64,000 bases of DNA from positions 8,624,152-8,688,151 of the forward strand of contig NC_067197.1 of assembly GCF_000699445.3 (NCBI RefSeq), in the 5' to 3' direction. The notes below the pieces were generated by a model. The model had not been told where the DNA came from and did not search any database. It saw only the letters and a program-made list of their open reading frames with translations. Origin of the DNA: Schistosoma haematobium (Eukaryota > Platyhelminthes > Trematoda > Strigeidida > Schistosomatidae). A program made the position numbers and the translations under genes. This document shows positions 21,785 through 32,925 of this stretch, in pieces (the stretch's first letter is position 1; every line of letters starts with the position of its first letter).

Positions 21785-21915
21785 GCTAACATCTAACTGG
21801 CGATCACTCAATATTTATCGCCAGTACGGACTAAGAAGAAGGAAACGGAAACTTGTTGAAATACTTTACGCTGAGAATTCTATATTGTACCAAAAATATA
21901 ATATTGAATAAAGCT
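21785..21915 (+). repeat. Unclassified 3'-end repeat, second copy
   Basis: Same block as 20306-20430 (TGGCGATCACTCAATATTTATCGCCAG ... GAGAATTCTATATTGTACC), ending TATTGAATAAAGC. The open frame 21630-21911 runs through it and is not thought to be a gene. Confidence 0.45.
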
Positions 21916-21939
21916 GATGATAATAAAAAAACAGAAGGG

Positions 21940-22100
21940 AAAAACCTGGTAGCAGAAGGTTAAGGAAATTAATTTGAAAAGAAAACAAAAAGGGAAATGG
22001 AAAGAAATGGTGTCTTGAAAGAATTATACGAAATGCGAAGGACAAATGATGGGAATTCGCAAACAAGTTATTCAATGTATGGTTCTCATATTTTATATAA
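21940..22100 (+). repeat. LTR-like family 2, internal fragment
   Basis: Contains CCTGGTAGCAGAAGGTTAAG and the following purine-rich body to TATGGTTCTCATATTTTAT, but neither terminal TGTRGTG nor CACTACA. Confidence 0.5.
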
Positions 22101-22686
22101 ATTCATTGCTCGCCCCCCCCGACCTGAGTATCTGCTTACTACATTTGTATTTCAAAAAAGATGTTTTTTCATGTTAGACTTATTAAGAAATATTTTTTGT
22201 CTGGTAATGTATGGATATTAACGATGGGTACAGTTATTATGCTTTGAAACAGTACTGCATCTCAAATACCAAGTGTCATCTTTCATTTGTAGTTTAATGC
22301 TTATAATAATATTAATAATAATAGATGTCTATTAATGTAATCCCTTATGAACACTAAAATATAACAGTAGACTGTTGTACAGGGAACTTAAAGTAGAAAA
22401 TATCTCGACTTTCTTTGTTCTGTAATTAAACATAAACTAAATCAAAGTTATTATTATTAGAAACTGAATACAAAATTGAATGAAGATGGATTTCTTGATG
22501 TTCTACGAAAGTCGACTACATCTAGTGTAACATAGTAACTCAACAATAAAAATGGTTGAAAAAATTGACAAAGATAAAAAGGATTGTTAACCAATGGTTA
22601 CCAATTGAATAATCTAATCTAATCATGATTATTGTGCGACATGTAATTTCCCTGAACTTTTTTCTTTTATCTCTTTTAAACCATAG

Positions 22687-22857
22687 ACGAAAGTATAATT
22701 CTTTATGATGGCCAGTTGCATAAAATATCATACGTTGACAATTATAAAACATATTTACACTTTACTAAATATGTATCAGATCTTACGAAGACATCATATA
22801 AACCAATGGATGATTTTATGGTACTTTGTCTTAAAAAATATAAAGTTTTAATAGGAT
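22687..22857 (+). CDS. Possible internal exon of an unknown gene
   Basis: A pyrimidine-rich tract (TTTTTTCTTTTATCTCTTTTAAACCATAG) ends in AG at 22686. The following frame stays open for 57 codons or more and reads ESIILYDGQLHKISYV, then TYLHFTKYVSDL and KPMDDFMVLC. The composition is less AT-skewed at amino-acid level than random frames here, and the segment matches no repeat in the window. A possible donor is at about 22857 (TCAA/GTGTAA), but this end is weak. No domain recognised, and a chance frame is quite possible. Confidence 0.22.
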
Positions 22858-23039
22858 CAAGTGTAAATATATTGTGTTACATAATAGTACGAAAATAAGA
22901 CTGATTACAGTTTAATCATAAACACAATGTATACTTAAATGTTATCTGAATTAAACTTAGAAATTAAAGACTTATCGGTGATTTACATCATGGAACGACA
23001 TCAAATTGGGTACAACTGAAGAATAATATCCATTGTTCA

Positions 23040-23345
23040 AAGTATGGGACTCCTCAGTAGAGCTCATGTACGTCTCTCCATAGAATGGAACCTAGCGCCG
23101 TCAGGCATCTCAGGAACCGCGATATATTTATAAGCAGAGATGGATGATAGCTAGCAGTGGAATCTAAGATGAGCGTTTTGTCCTATTCGAGATTCGTCAA
23201 CTGGATGTACCTGGATAACAGAGTTGATGTTTATTATGAGACTCGGACCGAGTACAGTACGTTTGAAACACTATCACGTTATCCACTTAGCTACTGAGTC
23301 CTAAAAATCAATAAGAAGATTCAAACAACCAATACAAAACACGAC
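23040..23345 (-). repeat. Decayed hammerhead SINE pieces (both families)
   Basis: A short piece at about 23040-23110 (ATGGGACTCCTCAGTAGAGCTCATG) is the ribozyme of the CTGAGGA family on the minus strand. From about 23135 follows a minus-strand Smα-like copy (GATGGATGATAGCTAGCAGTGGAATC ... TTATCCACTTAGCTACTGAGTCC). Its ribozyme core is damaged. Confidence 0.6.
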
Positions 23346-23867
23346 GTATTTAATTTACTGAGCTAAAGTAAAATGGTCCACATTACTGACTACAATACAG
23401 TATGCCTATCATTAAGTGTCGTAGGTGGTGATTGTCTCAGCACCAAATTATCTAAACTTCACGAGCCAGAACTTCTTACCAAAACTAAATGAACTCATCT
23501 AGACTTATGTTACTAAGTAGTGAGTAAATACATTTTGGTCAAGAGATGTCAATCAGTGGTAAAAACAACCAAGGAAAATCAATACCTAGGAAGAAATAAA
23601 AAGTAATACGTTAAAAAAGTGTTGGAAATTTATGCAATGACTCTAATTAATTGTGTTTTTGAATAGATAAATTATATCCCAAGATCAGGAAAGTTGGTGA
23701 AACTGATCTCATGTTTTCGCTAATGGTTAGTTTCCTCCATATATGGTTTATAAATGCTAATGTTTAAACTATGATTGGTGAACAATATTATTTGTATTAA
23801 ACATCATAGTGTCATCTATTCGGTCATTCAACTATGAAAATATATGACTTACACAATGAGAATGATA

Positions 23868-23985
23868 TAAATAATGCGCACTGCTGAAAAGTCCCACAAA
23901 GGACGAAACACCGTTCAATGATTTCAGGTTTTCCATGGTGGTCTACCTTCAATTGACTCATGATCTCAACTACTGAAATATAAGT
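23868..23985 (+). repeat. Hammerhead SINE, CTGAGGA family, 3' end
   Basis: Starts just before the ribozyme (GCGCACTG) and ends in TCATGATCTCAACTACTGAAAT. Stem II (GTCC/GGAC) and GAAA are intact, but the core is CTGAAAA (G8 lost) and the 3' arm of stem I is ruined. Confidence 0.75.
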
Positions 23986-24884
23986 AATTGCTTAAGTTTA
24001 TAATTTTGATTGTTGATATTCTGAAATGAATTTAATACATGTCTCATTTGACCTTTTGGCTCTCGTATAAATACGTCTTAATATTACGATTGACTAATCA
24101 CTGAATAGTAACCAATATCATGTATATTAAGTCCTTCTTAGTACTGATCAAATTTTATCTATAAAGTACCACTGAAGTTACTAGTCTAAGTGACTCGACA
24201 CCTACTGGACTACGCTGAGATATAGAAAGAGGTAATCGAAAGTTAACCTTGGACCTAATTTCCATGATATTCGGCACTCATCTTGAAAGAACTGATGGTC
24301 TCTAGTGAATTCAATCCCATGTCATCTGGTCTCACACTCTGAGATATTACTAGTGACCTGTCTGTGATCGATTGATCTTCGGTAGACTTGAGATGTATTT
24401 GACCAGTCTCACAACGCACAACCTCTGTGTACAGATATTCCTATCAATTAGATTCAACCCATCAGTTGTTCTCCTAATATATTACAAAATGATGTAGACT
24501 GAAAAGCTCATATTTTCCAAACTAAATGGATTTTAAATACAATTTTTCTTAAGGAAAAAAAGTAATATAAATCCTATTTTCATTATGACACATCTTGCCA
24601 GAAAATTTATGAATGTTTTAATCACTATGACAAAAACAGACAGTAATTTACACTTACTACCTGTGAATTACATTTTTTTTATACAAATAAATTTACTTCA
24701 CACTATGTAATAATCCTTCGTTCATTCTGTCGTTTCACGTTTGAAACGTTTACAATAAGAATTATCTTACAAATTACAATACAATATGTATATCTGTAAT
24801 AAACTATCCAACCACCCGCTGACTATGTCAATCTCTTTGTATAATTTACATATATTGAATTTAATGAAAATGAACATATGCTAA

Positions 24885-25490
24885 TAATAGACTGGTCAAT
24901 TACAGTTCTAAACATCAATGGGAAGATTCAAGCAAACAATATCAACTGAATTTAAACTTCATTCTATTGCACAAGTAAGTGACTATCATGAATTAGTAGC
25001 TAAGTAGATAACGTGATAGCGTTTCAAACGAATGGTACTGAGTTCGAGTCTAAGAGTGAATATCAATCCTGAAATGCAGGTACATCCAGCTGACGAGTCC
25101 CAAATAGGACAAAACGCGCGTCCTGGATTCCACTGCTAGCCACTATCCATCATTGCTTACAGATAGCTTGTGAATTAAGATAATATCGAGGCATACGCAC
25201 AGTGTGCACATATGCCAATAACAGGCTGATCAATTGCAGTCTTAAACCTTAATGGGAAGAAACAAGCCAAACAACACCAAGTGAATTCAAATTCACCCCA
25301 TTTCACAAGCAAGTGGCTATCAGGACTCAGTAGCTGAGTGGATAACGCGATGGCGTTTGAAGCGAATGGTAGTGGGTGAACATCAACTCTCTGAGATGCA
25401 GGTACACCCAGCTGACGAGTCCCAAATATGACGAAACGCGCGTCCTGGATTCCACTGTTAGCCACTATCCATCTTTGCAATGAACATATG
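24885..25490 (+). repeat. Smα-like hammerhead SINE, head-to-tail dimer
   Basis: Two consecutive plus-strand units. Unit 1 (about 24885-25170) has the head (CATATGCTAATAATAGACTGG), tRNA-like part, box B (GAGTTCGAGTCTAAG) and a ribozyme at 25086-25126 with all parts good except AAAA for GAAA. Unit 2 (about 25190-25490) starts again with CACATATGCCAATAACAGG, has a cleaner tRNA-like part (CTCAGTAGCTGAGTGGATAACGCG) and a core-intact ribozyme. The two are joined by GCTTGTGAATTAAGATAATATCGAGGCATACGCACAG. The arrangement is what a multimeric RNA template would leave. Confidence 0.85.
25399..25464 (+). ncRNA. Hammerhead ribozyme, Smα type, core intact
   Basis: Stem I CCAG (25408-25411) pairs with CTGG (25445-25448). 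The core is CTGACGA (25412-25418) and GAAA (25433-25436). Stem III is ACG/CGT with a two-base loop, and the GTC triplet ends at 25444, so cleavage is predicted between 25444 and 25445. Stem II is GTCC against TGAC, one mismatch at the loop end. The downstream GATTCCACTG and upstream GCAGGTACAC are the internal-loop side of stem I known from the natural schistosome ribozyme, where distal contacts speed cleavage. Confidence 0.82.
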
Positions 25491-25689
25491 ACTGTAGACA
25501 AATTGTGTGTATATTTGAGAAATCATTATTTTGTCAGGTTTTAGATTAGCGTCAATTTCAGTAAACATCGTTTTGATACAAAAACAAATTGACACCTCGA
25601 TCAAAATCAGTTATTCCAGTATATATTAATCTACAATTTCAATCAACCATAATACAAAGCTGTTTTAATGATATATACAACAAATGCAT

Positions 25690-25757
25690 ATTTAGCGTCG
25701 GTTGCTATGTTAAGCCCATATACCTTATTCTAGCTTCTAGACAGGCCAATTTTACAT
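25690..25757 (+). repeat. LTR-like family 1, 5' fragment
   Basis: A 65-bp match (GTTAAGCCCATATACCTTATTCTAGCTTCTAGACAGGCCAAT) to the start of the family 1 LTR at 2731. The rest is absent. Confidence 0.6.
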
Positions 25758-26078
25758 GTCATACTCAAAATAAATATTCAGGTTACAGAACAAAACAAGC
25801 TTAATCGCATCCCAATACCTTTAATTGGAATACATAACGGTTATGTGAACAGAGAAATAAGGAAACCATGCTGCTCTTGGGAATATTATTTCAGATCATT
25901 CAAAGCTTGAAAATACTTACATTTAGTTTTATCCCTGGTTTTTTCTATAAACCATAAGATTTTGTTCGATGTATTATTCACTGCTATACCCTATTTTATT
26001 CCAAAGCTATTGTACTCTATATTTTCTATCCTAATGCTTAGTTTGGGCATCATATTTTTCTAATTGTTTGAGTGTTGT

Positions 26079-26349
26079 TGTGGTGCGTGCTACTTATATT
26101 GATATAATTAGTATATAATGCGAGTCAGGAATGTAATGTCTGGCAGCAGAAGACGGGGAGGATCAAGAAAGGAAGAGCGGGAATAGGAAAGGAATTAGTG
26201 TGGAAATGCAATAACAATGAAGTTCCAGACAATTATTGAACATTTTGCAAATTAAGTATTATAGTATGTTTTTTCTATTTTACGAAGTAACTCTGTAATG
26301 TTTTACTAAATATAATTCGATTGTCCCTACCCGTGTTCTGTTCACTACA
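26079..26349 (+). mobile_element. LTR-like element, family 2
   Basis: Ends TGTGGTG and TTCACTACA, with the 5' CTACTTATATTGATATAATTAGTATATAA motif and internal CTGGCAGCAGAAG. Nearly full length at 271 bp. Confidence 0.55.
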
Positions 26350-26801
26350 TTGTGGTCGTGTTAGTCATTTATTTATTTCACCGTTCTGAGTCTGGAATTA
26401 GTCGAGTAGTGTTCCAGTTGACTCCTCTTCTCTCTCTTTTGCTTGTCAACCAATCAGGTGATAGAATAAATAGTTTTCGTCTCTGTGTCAAGGCCATTGG
26501 TCCCAATTCGAAGTGGTCATCATGAATCGCTTTTTGGTATATGATGATATTAGTTGTCATTTCTCAACAAGGTCTATCTTCAATCTTGAAAAACTAATAC
26601 TTCATATGGGAATCCAAAAAAATATCCTACAACTAAGCTACTCTGTGGGCAACTGACATTAAGTTATTATTTATTTATCAACCAATTTCAACTTATCAAA
26701 TGTTTAATGTCTTTCTGAACTATATTGAATTTTTCGCTCGGATGAATTAACATTTAAAACTGTCTGCAGTAATCTAAACATAAAAGATAACTTCCAGTTT
26801 C

Positions 26802-27573
26802 ATAATACAAATAAATCATCATATTTTAGTGGAGTTTAGTTCTCTGAACTGGATGGTTTGGTTGTGGAGCTTTCATCGTTATTCTGAACGACATTGTCAG
26901 TATAAACTTCAGGTAGATGTAGGTCTGCAGGACAATCCGTGAACTATATGTGGAGAAATTAAAACACTCCACTTCTTCTTAAAGTTTGAGCCGATGATGT
27001 CTTTCAGAATAACGATGAAAGCAACTTATTTATTTAAACACATAAACATTGGTACAAGGAGGCACCAAATAGATATGCGCCACATAAAATCGAGCCAGGT
27101 GGTTTCATTAGGTAGCCACACCCCGAGCCTTGGACCTAAAGGTCTGACCCACAATGGAGTGGAGCATCGTAAGGAGATACAGTCCCATGGTAGCTGATGA
27201 CCAACGGTTGGTTCCTACGCCATTTATTCTTTAAGGATACTGGAGCTCATGTGCACCATTGGTTTGGTATCAGGGTTTCCTAACTCCCCTAGGTGGATCC
27301 TCCATATCCACCAACCCGGTTAGAGCTCCGAACATTCGCTTTTCGTCCTCTCAATTTCCTAAACAACACCCTCTCTGCGAGACGGCAGTGAGTAGGACTT
27401 CCCTGGCAGAGGCTGTATACGCGTGGCCGAGTGAGAGAATTTCGAGAGGGAGGGCGGGCCCATCCCACTCTGCCATACCGGGGCATTTGGGGGCGATCAA
27501 AGCAACACGACCAAACCATCCAGTTCAGAGAACAAAACTCCACCAAAATATGATGATTTATTTTAAATAATAC
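26802..27573. mobile_element. PLE terminal fold-back, interrupted by a nested retroposon
   Basis: The left arm (minus, from about 26809) has GTTCTCTGAACTGGATGG...CTTTCATCGTTATTCTGAACGACA. The right arm (plus, about 26985-27018 and 27507-27566) repeats this inverted and ends CCATCCAGTTCAGAGAAC. The symmetry extends outward through AAATAAATCATCATATTTT at both ends. ATAATAC occurs just outside on each side (26802-26808, 27567-27573), a weak 7-bp TSD candidate. The right arm is split by the 27026-27498 insertion. Confidence 0.7.
27026..27498 (-). mobile_element. Short retroposon with AAATAAATAA tail, nested in a PLE fragment
   Basis: About 470 bp, GC-richer than its surroundings. On the minus strand it starts near GCCCCCAAATGCCCCGG and ends TTTATGTGTTTAAATAAATAA, a tailed 3' end. 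It is flanked by GATGAAAGCAAC (27014-27025) and GATCAAAGCAAC (27495-27506), a 12-bp duplication with one change whose last eight bases are exact. Without it the PLE arm reads straight through. A partial second copy is at 32608-32925. The overlapping open frames on both strands (27259-27570, 27289-27582) look incidental. Tail and TSD fit a SINE or a truncated LINE. Confidence 0.75.
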
Positions 27574-27727
27574 TATGATCATTGATCGCTTTGTAATTCC
27601 TTATGAAAATTGACATTTGTAATGCAAGTACATTCTTTTAATAAAAAAGTCGTTAAAAACGGACATGAGCTATCTAAAGTATTTGTTTTTTCGAATAAAT
27701 TTGTTATCAAATAACATTGATAATATA

Positions 27728-28045
27728 TCATTTCAATAGTTGATATCATGAGCCAATTGAAGCTAGTCCACTATGGAAAACCTGGAACCACCGGACGGCT
27801 GTTTCGTCCCACCATGGGACTCTTCAACAGTACTTATCCAGGGCTTGTCGGTCTCGCGCCCAACTTCTAGACCACTGGTACAACGGAGTTAATGTCTAAC
27901 TTCAACCAATCCATGAAATTGAGCGACAAATCCACCATTGTCTTTAGTGAGTTACTAACTCACAAGTGACCCGGTTGAACTCCACTGGTCACTGCTTCTC
28001 ACTAGGACTCCAGGTCAGTCACTAGTGAGCATATATTGACTCATA
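27728..28045 (-). repeat. Hammerhead SINE, CTGAGGA family
   Basis: Single minus-strand copy. The 3' tail at 27730 is followed by a ribozyme with good stem II (GTCCCATGGTGGGAC) and GAAA, but the core starts TTGAAGA. Box B is deleted: the sequence jumps from CTTATCCAGG to GGCTTGTCGG. The 5' part reaches CACTAGTGAGCATAT. Confidence 0.75.
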
Positions 28046-29065
28046 TCAGAAGGAATATTTTGTGTATATTATAGGAATTCCAATAATGAAGATCATCAGT
28101 CAAATATCATTCATTTAAAGCTAAATACTTAGACAGAAAATAATTTCCTTAAATTTCTTTTTCATTATATCACTTCTATCTGCCTATTTGATAAGATGCT
28201 ATAGACAACAACATGTTCATTAAAGAATAGATAACACTTGAGAAAGATTTGTGTATAATTGATTTGTCATTTATGTTCAAGTGTATTTATGTTTTTAACA
28301 GATACAACATAATGGAATCAAATTATTATAACATCGATACACCTAGTATATAACAAAGTTCTCGGTTATGAGCTACCTAATGAAAGTTGAGAAGTAGCAG
28401 AAATATACCACTAACTACATATACAATATTTCTTACATCCTACTAAATAGTTCAACAATGAAAATGGTGTATACTACAAATTCATATTGTATGTAGCCTT
28501 TTAACATGCATCTTGAACATAGACAGAATACACCCATCCAAATGTAGACTGGTTTGAATAGCTATTAAGTAAGAAATTTACATAACAAATAACTATGCCA
28601 CTTTGTACTTATTCATATGATTGATCGGGAAGTTTTATTTATGTAGAATGTTCTACATGTGAGACTGTTTGTATTATATCATACTAACTTAATGGATTAC
28701 TTAAACTTACTCATGTTACAACTAATCGCTAAATTGATCTACAAAACACAATGATCGATCACCAAATCAGTTTATGCATAAGAGAATACAATCCAAACGA
28801 CATAGAAGTCACACTTTTTGGAATGCGTGTACTTCACATACATATTTTGACACAGATCCGAAGTAGTATGCATGTCAAAAGAAGATTGTGAAGATTGAAC
28901 TAAAAATCACAGGAAGGGATTTAGATTAAAGCATGACTGGATGAATCATGAAAGATGTAAGGGACAACTGAAATAAGATGTGCAAATGATGTATTTGATG
29001 TATGACTGACATTTTAATAAACAAATGTCAATTTTTTTAGAAAAAATTCAAAAGAAATGAAGACC
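28046..29065. other. No recognised feature
   Basis: AT-rich DNA without family members or coding signal. A run near 28900-28980 (GATTAAAGCATGACTGGATGAATCATGAAAGATG) slightly resembles the body of LTR-like family 2 near 36030, but both ends are missing. Confidence 0.4.
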
Positions 29066-29069
29066 CGTT

Positions 29070-30955
29070 CCTAAGAGTCCTTAAAATCTAGTTGACCACC
29101 AGAAAAAAGAGAAGGGGAGAGAGTAAGCAGCCTTGTCTGACTCCGGTTTGTCAGTTGTCTTCCATGTATCACTTTTCAGTGCAGTCCGTCGGATGATAGT
29201 GGCAATCTTCTCAGGTGCATCATACTATGAGGTTCCCCTATCCACGCTGTCAAGTGCTTTCTCGTAGTCAAGAAAGTTGAAGTATGTTGACGAGTTCCAT
29301 TCAATTCATTCTTCATTGATGATCCCTAGTGCCGTGTTTTGGTCTGTGCACAATCGATCCTTAAGGAATCCGACCTGTTGATCTCTAAGCTGAACGTCTA
29401 CTGAATCCGGTTAATCAAAACTCTGTTGACAACGTTTCGTGGTACTAATAGCATTTTGATGCCTTTATAGTTCTAACACTTGCTCAAATATCCTTTCTAT
29501 GGTGTCTTGATGACATATAATTCTTTCTAGTGTATCAGTAATTGTTTTTCCTCCCAAATCTTCCTGAATGGAACGTGGAGCATACTTGCAGTTACTTCTA
29601 TATCTGACTTCAGCGCTTCAGCCGATATGTTGTCAGGTCCTGTTGCTTTTCCACACTTGATTTGTCCAGTAGCAATCCTGATTTCTACCGTCGTTGGTGC
29701 AATATCTATAGGAAGGTCTGTGTGTGGTATTTCGATGTCCGTTGGATCTAGTGGAGCTAGCCTATTGATTAGTTCTTCAAAGTGTTCTGGCCATCCGATC
29801 CTCGGCTCTTGGATCTCGGTTATTGTCCTGCCTTTTTTGTCTTTGACCCGTCTCTCTGGCTTACCATATTTTTCTGTCAGTTTCTTCATTGTGTCATATA
29901 GTTGCCTCATATTTCATTCTCTTGCAGTCTTTTCTGTTGTCATTGCAGTGTTTCCCATGTTTTCCTGCTTCTTCTCGCTCTGTTTTTCTCTTCAGTTTAA
30001 TCGGCCTATGCCTTTACATTCTCTATTCTCGTTCGACTGTTGTTAATTACTGTTTTCTTCCTTTCATGAATCTTGTCCAGACTTTCGATGAAGATCCGAG
30101 CCTTATGATGATGCTTCGTGCGGCCTAGCATATCCGAATACGTTGAGGTTAGTACTCCTATGACCACTTTCTAGTTTCACCCAAAGTAGTTTCTTCTTGT
30201 TCCAGTTGGCCTTGTAAGACTTGGAATCTGTTGTTGAGGGCTATCTTGAATTCGTTGAGTTTGTCAGTATGTCAACGGAAGGCTGTATTAAACCTTTGTA
30301 ATGTTGCTTCTCCAGTTGACCAGTGCTTCTCTGGCTTCGGTCTCATCTTGGAAACCACCAGGTGGTGATCTAAAGCTATGCCAGCCCCTCTCCTGGTTTC
30401 CACGTCTTCCACTGACCTTGTTAATTTTTTACTGGTTCAAATATGATCTATCTGGTTCTCTATGCTGTTGTCCAGAGAGACATATGTAGCTCATTGTATG
30501 CGTTTGTGTGGGAATATTGTGCTGGCTAAAACCAATTTGTCGAAAGTACATAAATTAACAAATCTGTCACCAATCTCGTTCCTTTTTCCCAGTTAATCCA
30601 TGTCGTTCCATAATATCTTCATACCCGGTGTTGTCTATTCCGATTTGGCGTTTAGGTCTATCATCAGGATGGTCGGGTCCACCCCTGGGCATTCCGCTAG
30701 GATCGACTAAATTCTCTCATAAAACTGATGTTTATGATCGTCATTGTTATCATTGGTGGGTGCATAGCATTGGATAACATCCGTTACAATTCACTTCTTC
30801 TTTGTTTTGAAGGATGCTTTGTAGTTCTGGATCTATGATATTTCCATACTGTAAGTTCATTCCGTGCTTCTTTGGAGAACATCAGAGCAACCCCCTGAAT
30901 GTTTAGATCATTGGCTAAACATCCTTTTGAAATCTCAATTTACGAATACTAACGT
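29070..30955 (-). pseudogene. RTE retrotransposon, endonuclease and N-terminal RT region
   Basis: The longest RTE relic here, read on the minus strand from about 30955. It has pieces of the apurinic-type endonuclease, with ALMFSKEARNEL, then ILMIDLNAK (Asp and Asn of the GDLNA motif kept, Gly lost) near 30650-30690, and MERHG. A linker follows, with the open segment 29527-29910 (RQLYDTMKKL, PRIGWPEHFEELINR, KCGKATGPDNISAEALK). The RT starts with RVLINR and runs to a GVRQG/LSPFLF-like region truncated at about 29095, with many stops and frameshifts. The N-terminal endonuclease and C-terminal thumb are incomplete. The plus-strand frames at 29627-30128 are shadows. Confidence 0.9.
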
Positions 30956-31689
30956 TTACTTAACCATATTCAGATTACTTTTAGGGGAACAATAATATCT
31001 ACTACAAGGTTTTTAAATTGTTTAATCGATCTCACTAGCGAATTTGGATCTTGACATACATTTCTAACAATTCACAATGATAGGAGATTCGTAATGATGT
31101 TACCATCAATACAGTTGTGGATTTTATATTCTTCAAATTATCAGTAAAATAACTTACTCTGTTCGTATTATCTACAAAACTGTAATAACCTTAACAGATT
31201 GTTTGTTTACTAAAATATAATGGATAAAACATGCTTTCTTTATTAATTAGAATAACATTCTTATTTCTATGTTTCGATAAAATGTATAAAGCCAATAAAA
31301 TGAAGCTTAAGTATTGCAGTGAGCTAAAAAAATTTACCGAAGAATGTTTGTATAAAATGTTCCTCTACGTTTACACGTCACAGAACTCTATTTTACAAAG
31401 TACACGGTGGCTGAAACTAATGTGAAAGAATTGCTCTCTGTCAATTTTTCACAGCCTATGACTGGAACTTAGAAGAGAATAGCGCTTCTGATGAGGTTTT
31501 AGGGTGCATCACTTAATATCACAGTTGAAGAGGTAAATGTTGAGCTGTTTAAGTATCAACTAGATCTGACATTATGTAACTTTTACATATAAATAAACCA
31601 CTGACTTGAAACTCAGTAGGACGTGCGAAATCATAATAAAGATTCATTTTTTGCAGGATGATTATTTGTTATGTGATATCATGGATTCA

Positions 31690-31915
31690 TTGAAGTTAGG
31701 ATTACCACCACTGCATATCTGCTCAGTGGTCTATTAGTTAAGCCTTTGCATGCGGAACAAAATGTCCTGAGTTCGATTCCTTATGATGGGGTCACGAATG
31801 CTCAGTGTTCCATATTACAACGAAATGGCCATCAAGCGCTTTCATATTTCTAATAGTGGTCTAACTCAGGTCAGTTCATGATTTCCATGAAACCCAAAAC
31901 TCCCACCGCCATTTG
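31690..31915 (+). repeat. Hammerhead SINE, CTGAGGA family, diverged
   Basis: The tRNA-like body is well preserved (CTGCTCAGTGGTCTATTAGTTAAGCC, then box B GAGTTCGATTCC near 31770). The ribozyme has lost the CTGAGGA core, leaving CTCAGTGTTCCATATTACAACGAAATGG, so only GAAA survives. It ends CAGTTCATGATTTCC. Confidence 0.65.
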
Positions 31916-32334
31916 CAGACGATGATTATTAGTTTGATTATTATCTCTTAAAGTTCGACTGACTTTTCATAATAACTGAATGCTTCTTCATACATGATTC
32001 TACACTTGTCTACTAATTTTAAACTTAAATCATTTGGCTTCAGACGAACAGTATTTTGGATGAACCATAATAATCCATCTTATGTATTCAAAGAAATATA
32101 AAGTAAACAGGGTTTACAGCTCATTCCTAAAGTATTAACTAACCATGTTTATTTAGCTTACCTGACTTCCATTTCTTGAAGCTCTATGTTTTAAAATAGT
32201 GAAGCTATCTTTCCCCCAAAAAAACTCCAAAACATGTAAAAATAAGAATCCCTATTTGTCTACTAGAAATATATTTTTTGTCAGCCTGACTATTATGTCT
32301 ATAACTTACCAAATATTATTGTAACTTCATGTAT

Positions 32335-32607
32335 TGTGGTGTGTACTACTGATGTCGACAGATATCAGTAGTATGTATCATCGACCTAAAGTGAAATGCC
32401 TGGTAGCAGAAGGTTAAGATAGAACAATAGAAAACATGAACAGAGAATGATTGGCATGGAAACGAAGGAACAATGAAATCCAAGACAATTGATTGACATT
32501 TTGCAAATGAAGTATTTATTGTATAGTTCTCGGATTTTACTAAGAGATCGTTTAATTTCTTATTGAGATACATTTGGTTGTCCCCACTGGTGTTCTCGTT
32601 CACTGCA
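32335..32607 (+). mobile_element. LTR-like element, family 2
   Basis: Starts TGTGGTGTGTACTAC and ends CGTTCACTGCA. It has the paired GATGTCGACAGATATCAGTAG motif near its 5' end and GCCTGGTAGCAGAAGG. Its 3' end abuts the next retroposon fragment with no intervening base. Confidence 0.55.
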
Positions 32608-32925
32608 GTCCCATGGTAGCCGGTGACCAAGATTGGTTCATACGCCATTTGTTCCTTCAGTGTGCTGGAGTCCATGTGCATCAATGGTTTGATATCAGGG
32701 TTTCCTAACTCCCCTAGGTGGATCCTCCATATCCACCAATCCGGTTAGAGCTCCGAACATTCGCTTTTCGTCCTCTCAGTTTCGTAAACAACACCCTCTC
32801 TGCGAGAAGGTAATGAGTAGGACTTCCTCGCAGTGGTTGTATGTACATGGACATGTGAGAACATTTCGAGATGGAGAACGGACTCTCCCTATTCTCGACC
32901 GTACCAGAGCATATGGGGGCAAGTT
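32608..32925 (-). repeat. Retroposon fragment (same family as 27026-27498)
   Basis: Matches 27183-27495 (GTCCCATGGTAGC ... CATATGGGGGC) with about 85-90% identity by eye. The 3' tail half is missing because the match starts exactly where the family 2 LTR-like element ends. Confidence 0.7.

Noticed and set aside
24885..25490. CRISPR-like direct repeats
   Set aside because: Only two long units, each a full SINE with ribozyme; an animal genome context.
27259..27582. Overlapping open frames on both strands
   Set aside because: They fall in the GC-richer retroposon, where long chance frames are expected; the second copy at 32608-32925 does not preserve them.
29627..30128. Plus-strand serine/leucine-rich frames
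   Set aside because: Antisense shadows of the RTE endonuclease/RT region on the minus strand.
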